From CAYLNK01 sp964384675 (GTDB lineage Bacteria > Acidobacteriota > Thermoanaerobaculia > UBA5066), in contig CAYLNK010000299.1 of the NCBI GenBank assembly GCA_964384675.1, positions 1 through 8,499 on the forward strand: DNA of 8,499 bases. The letters are read 5' to 3'. Shown here piece after piece: positions 6,246 to 8,499 of this stretch (within the stretch, counting starts at the first letter, position 1; every line of letters starts with the position of its first letter). Both the position numbers and the translations under genes were made by a program. The notes beneath the pieces were generated by a model. The model saw only the letters and a program-made list of their open reading frames with translations, had not been told where the DNA came from and searched no databases.

Positions 6246-7431
6246 GCGCCTGCTCTTCGTCTCCCCGGCCGTCCCCCGTCCCACGGGGAGCGGCCTGCGG
6301 ATGCGGGCCTGGCAGTTCCTCGAGGGACTGGCGCGACGTCATCGCGTGACCCTCGTGGCGGGCAGCCCCGCCTTTCCGGAGGAGGCGGAGGATCTGGACC
6401 GTGTGCGCCCCCTCGTCGAGGAGGCGGTGGTCCTCCGATTCGGGCCCCTGGCGCGCCTGAGGAGGCTCACCGGCCGGCCCGGGCGATCTCCCGTCTGGGA
6501 CTGGGCCGAGCCCACGCCGGGCATGCGACGACGGCTCGAGCGGATCGGCCGGAGCGGGTTCGGGGTCGCGCACGTCTTCCGCCTCTACATGGTCCCGGTG
6601 GCGTCGGCCGCGCTCGCGGGCGCGGGCCGCGTCCCGATCCAGCTCGACCTCGACGACTGGGAGTCGGAGACCCGGCTGTCGTGCGCCCGCCTCGCCGACC
6701 GAGACGATCCCCGCCGCGCGGCTCGGTTCCGGAAAGAGGGGGCGGCGCTCGCCGAGAAGGAAAGGGAGTGGCTCCCCCGGGTCTCCCGGGTCCTCGTCGC
6801 CTCGGAGGACGACGCGGCCTCGCTGGCGACCCGATACGACCTGCCGAACGTCGTCGCCCTCGGCAATGCCGTGGAGATCCCCCAGGCGCCTCCGCCACCT
6901 TCCCGGATCGAGCCACCGGAGCTGCTCTTCGTCGGCTCGCTCGGCTACTACCCGAACCAGGACGCCGTCCGCTTTCTTCTCGACGAGGTGCTGCCCGCCC
7001 TGCGCGAGCGCGGGGTCCGCCTCGTCGTGGCCGGCTCGGGTCCGCCGCCTTCGCTCCGGGCCCGGCTCGCGTCCGCCCCGAACGCGACCTGGGTCGACTC
7101 GCCGGACCGCGTCGAGCCGCTCTACGAACGCGCCCGGATCGTGGTCGCGCCGCTGCGGGCCGGCGGCGGGACCCGTCTGAAGGTCCTCGAGGCCTTCGCG
7201 CTCGGGAGGCCGCTCGTCGCCACAGGGTTCGCCGTCTCGGGCCTCGGCGCGGCGGCCGGCACGCACTACGTCCGCGCGGAGGAGCCGGCCGAGTGGATCG
7301 CCGGCGTCAACGCCCTCCTCGACGCCGCCGGCAGGTGCGGCCGGCTGGTCGAGGCCGCGTTCTCCTTGGCGCGCGCGCGCTCCCGCACCGCCGCCGTGCG
7401 GTCGATCGCGGATCTCGCGGAGGGGCTCTGA
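6241..7431 (+). CDS. Family 4 (GT-B fold) glycosyltransferase
   Basis: Protein of 396 residues, normal for the family. Role: retaining sugar transfer from an activated sugar in surface polysaccharide assembly. Seen: N-terminal Rossmann half beginning TRLLFVSPAVPRPTGSGLR (residues 2-20), with the Gly-rich loop and the R-x-R segment usual in GT4; LDLDDWES (135-142); C-terminal half with LLFVGSLGYYPNQDAVRFL (from 228), VVAGSGPPPSLR, and the donor-binding APLRAGGGTRLKVLEAFALG (from 303), where E317 is the conserved glutamate; then RPLVAT. It resembles sugar transferases from exopolysaccharide clusters. Start: GTG at 6241, 6 bases after the GT2 stop, with GGCGGG just upstream from the 10-base duplication acting as a poor ribosome-binding site. 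The stop overlaps a CTG of the next gene. Family confident, donor unknown. Confidence 0.9.
   Translation: MTRLLFVSPAVPRPTGSGLRMRAWQFLEGLARRHRVTLVAGSPAFPEEAEDLDRVRPLVEEAVVLRFGPLARLRRLTGRPGRSPVWDWAEPTPGMRRRLERIGRSGFGVAHVFRLYMVPVASAALAGAGRVPIQLDLDDWESETRLSCARLADRDDPRRAARFRKEGAALAEKEREWLPRVSRVLVASEDDAASLATRYDLPNVVALGNAVEIPQAPPPPSRIEPPELLFVGSLGYYPNQDAVRFLLDEVLPALRERGVRLVVAGSGPPPSLRARLASAPNATWVDSPDRVEPLYERARIVVAPLRAGGGTRLKVLEAFALGRPLVATGFAVSGLGAAAGTHYVRAEEPAEWIAGVNALLDAAGRCGRLVEAAFSLARARSRTAAVRSIADLAEGL
7419..7425 (+). promoter_or_regulatory. Shine-Dalgarno-like sequence before the ABC exporter
   Basis: GGAGGGG lies in the final codons of the GT4 gene. Its GGAGG core ends 4 bases before the CTG at 7428, which is slightly short. 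It is 89 bases from the first in-frame GTG downstream (7515), so it can only serve a start near 7428. Confidence 0.5.
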
Positions 7432-8499
7432 GGGGCGCGAGGGACCGCGAGCTCCTGCGGACGTTCCTTTCGGTCGCCCTCGGGCCTCGGGGCGCCTGGC
7501 TCCTCGGGCTCGCCGTGGGGGCGCCGCTCCTCCTCACGGTGGTCGACGTGGGCATCGCGTGCCTGCTGCTCCTCTTCCTGCGCGGTCTCGGCCTCCCGGT
7601 CGGCGGGGATCCGCTCTTCATGCCGGCGTTCGTCGCCCGCACCGGACCGGCCGGAATCTGGGGCGGCCTCTTCGCGCTCGTCGCCCTCCAGGGCCTGCTC
7701 CACGTGGCGGCGTTCCACAGCAAGTACCTGCTCACCGAGGGCGCCCAGCTCCGGCTGCGCCTCGTCCTCGGCAGGAGGCTCCTCCCGCGCACCGGCGCCC
7801 CGCCGCCGCTGAGCCGGCTCGGGCACCTGACCGGCGAGGTGCTGCCCCGCGTCTCGAGCGTCCTCTTCTTCGGGATCCAGCTCCTCGCTTTCGTCGCGCA
7901 GGCAGGCACGCTCGCCCTCGCGCTGATCTGGGTGGCCCCGCGGGAGGCGGCGGTGGGTCTCCTCGGGCTCGCCGCGGCCGGGACCGCCGTCCTCTCCTTC
8001 AGCCGGCGCGCGAACCGGGCGGCGGCGGGCGTCCCCGCGAGCCACCTGGCGTTCGAGGAGAGCAAGGTCCGTGCGGCCAGGAGCTGGCTGCTGATCCGTG
8101 CCCTGCGCCTCGAGGAGCCCGAGCGGAGGCGCTACGTCGCGGCGTGCCGGGAGATGCACCGCGCCTGCGTCGAGAGCTTCTTCTTCGCGAACCTCGGCCT
8201 CGCGGTGACGCCGCTCGTCGCGCTCCTGGTCCTCGCCGCGACCGCGCTCGCGCGCGAGCGCCTCTTCCACACGCCGGCGGCCGCCTTCGTCGCGTTCCTC
8301 TACCTCTTCGTGAGGTTCCAGTACCTCGTCGCCCACGGGTCGCACCTCGTGGGGAACCTCTTCACCTCGACCCCGTACGTCCGCGAGGCCGCCGAGCTCC
8401 TGGCGGAGGTCCCCGCGGACGATCGGACCGCCGCCCTGGCGGGGACGGCGCCCGCGCGGCGCTCCCCCCCCACCGGCTGGTGCCAGGCGCTCCAGAGCG
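7428..8499 (+). CDS. ABC exporter, transmembrane half (partial, runs off the window); start uncertain
   Basis: 357 codons are in the window with no stop. Seen, counted from CTG 7428: about six hydrophobic helices, near residues 24-51, 76-96, 145-168, 174-191, 251-275 and 287-310, joined by long charged cytoplasmic loops (for example FEESKVRAARSWLLIRALRL before helix 5). This is the layout of a type I ABC exporter transmembrane domain. After helix 6 comes STPYVREAAELLAEVP, the usual link to a nucleotide-binding domain, which must lie beyond 8499. After three glycosyltransferases it may flip a lipid-linked saccharide, as PglK or MsbA-like proteins do; peptide or lipid export is possible too. 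Start: no ATG, GTG or TTG occurs in codons 1-29; GTG 7515 would cut helix 1, and GTG 7335 would add an arginine-rich tail lying inside the previous gene. CTG 7428 overlaps the GT4 stop (CTGA). No ATP-binding motif is visible yet. Confidence 0.75.
   Translation, partial: MRGARDRELLRTFLSVALGPRGAWLLGLAVGAPLLLTVVDVGIACLLLLFLRGLGLPVGGDPLFMPAFVARTGPAGIWGGLFALVALQGLLHVAAFHSKYLLTEGAQLRLRLVLGRRLLPRTGAPPPLSRLGHLTGEVLPRVSSVLFFGIQLLAFVAQAGTLALALIWVAPREAAVGLLGLAAAGTAVLSFSRRANRAAAGVPASHLAFEESKVRAARSWLLIRALRLEEPERRRYVAACREMHRACVESFFFANLGLAVTPLVALLVLAATALARERLFHTPAAAFVAFLYLFVRFQYLVAHGSHLVGNLFTSTPYVREAAELLAEVPADDRTAALAGTAPARRSPPTGWCQALQS

Noticed and set aside
5173..7266. A 697-codon open frame on the minus strand across the GT2 and GT4 genes
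   Set aside because: Composition is typical of an antisense shadow (Arg, Glu, Asp, Gly rich, no fold motifs), and the opposite strand carries intact glycosyltransferase motifs.
7335..7427. GTG at 7335 as the start of the ABC exporter
   Set aside because: It would add about 31 Arg-rich residues read from within the GT4 gene, with no good ribosome-binding site. Not fully excluded.
7266..8345. A 359-codon minus-strand open frame opposite the ABC exporter
   Set aside because: It is extremely Glu/Arg-rich and low in hydrophobic residues; it is the complement of a membrane-helix gene.
1..8499. CRISPR arrays, tRNA or rRNA genes, insertion sequences
   Set aside because: I saw no regularly spaced repeats, no tRNA-like cloverleaf or rRNA stretch, and no transposase motifs or terminal inverted repeats.

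Overview
The window is very GC-rich bacterial DNA with a strong third-position G/C bias and a mix of ATG and GTG starts. A large TonB-dependent receptor carrying an N-terminal carboxypeptidase-regulatory-like domain (Oar-like layout) points to a Gram-negative host. Together with the base composition this suggests a high-GC Acidobacteriota or a similar soil or sediment lineage. That placement is inference; no marker gene is present.

Layout. (1) Positions 1-75, minus: only the 5' end of a gene for an exported protein, probably a lipoprotein. (2) Positions 117-3140, minus: a single-gene unit for a 985-residue TonB-dependent outer-membrane receptor, with a good Shine-Dalgarno at its start and a clear intrinsic terminator behind it. 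(3) Positions 3128-3525: about 400 bases with no gene, holding the receptor's leader and some palindromes. (4) Positions 3526-4220, minus: a type II toxin-antitoxin pair, a Phd/YefM-type antitoxin followed by a VapC-like PIN-domain toxin, with a promoter and overlapping palindromes just upstream. (5) Positions 4385-8499, plus: a tight operon of three glycosyltransferases (a DXD sugar-binding/GT32-like enzyme, a GT2 enzyme and a GT4 enzyme), followed by the transmembrane half of an ABC exporter that runs off the window.

How they work together. The plus-strand operon looks like part of a cell-surface glycan cluster: the three transferases would build a saccharide on a carrier, and the exporter is placed where a PglK- or MsbA-like lipid-linked-sugar flippase would be. 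The toxin-antitoxin pair is divergent from it and probably an independent module. The receptor is a separate uptake gene.

The most interesting detail is at gene junctions. Two genes, the PIN toxin and the ABC exporter, have no ATG, GTG or TTG that would keep their conserved N-termini without a long out-of-place extension. Each has a CTG that overlaps the TGA stop of the preceding gene (CTGA), with a purine-rich ribosome-binding site just upstream. A third junction (GT2/GT4) carries an exact 10-base tandem duplication spanning stop and start. I see no wholly new multi-gene system; the novelty, if any, lies in start-codon use and junction structure.
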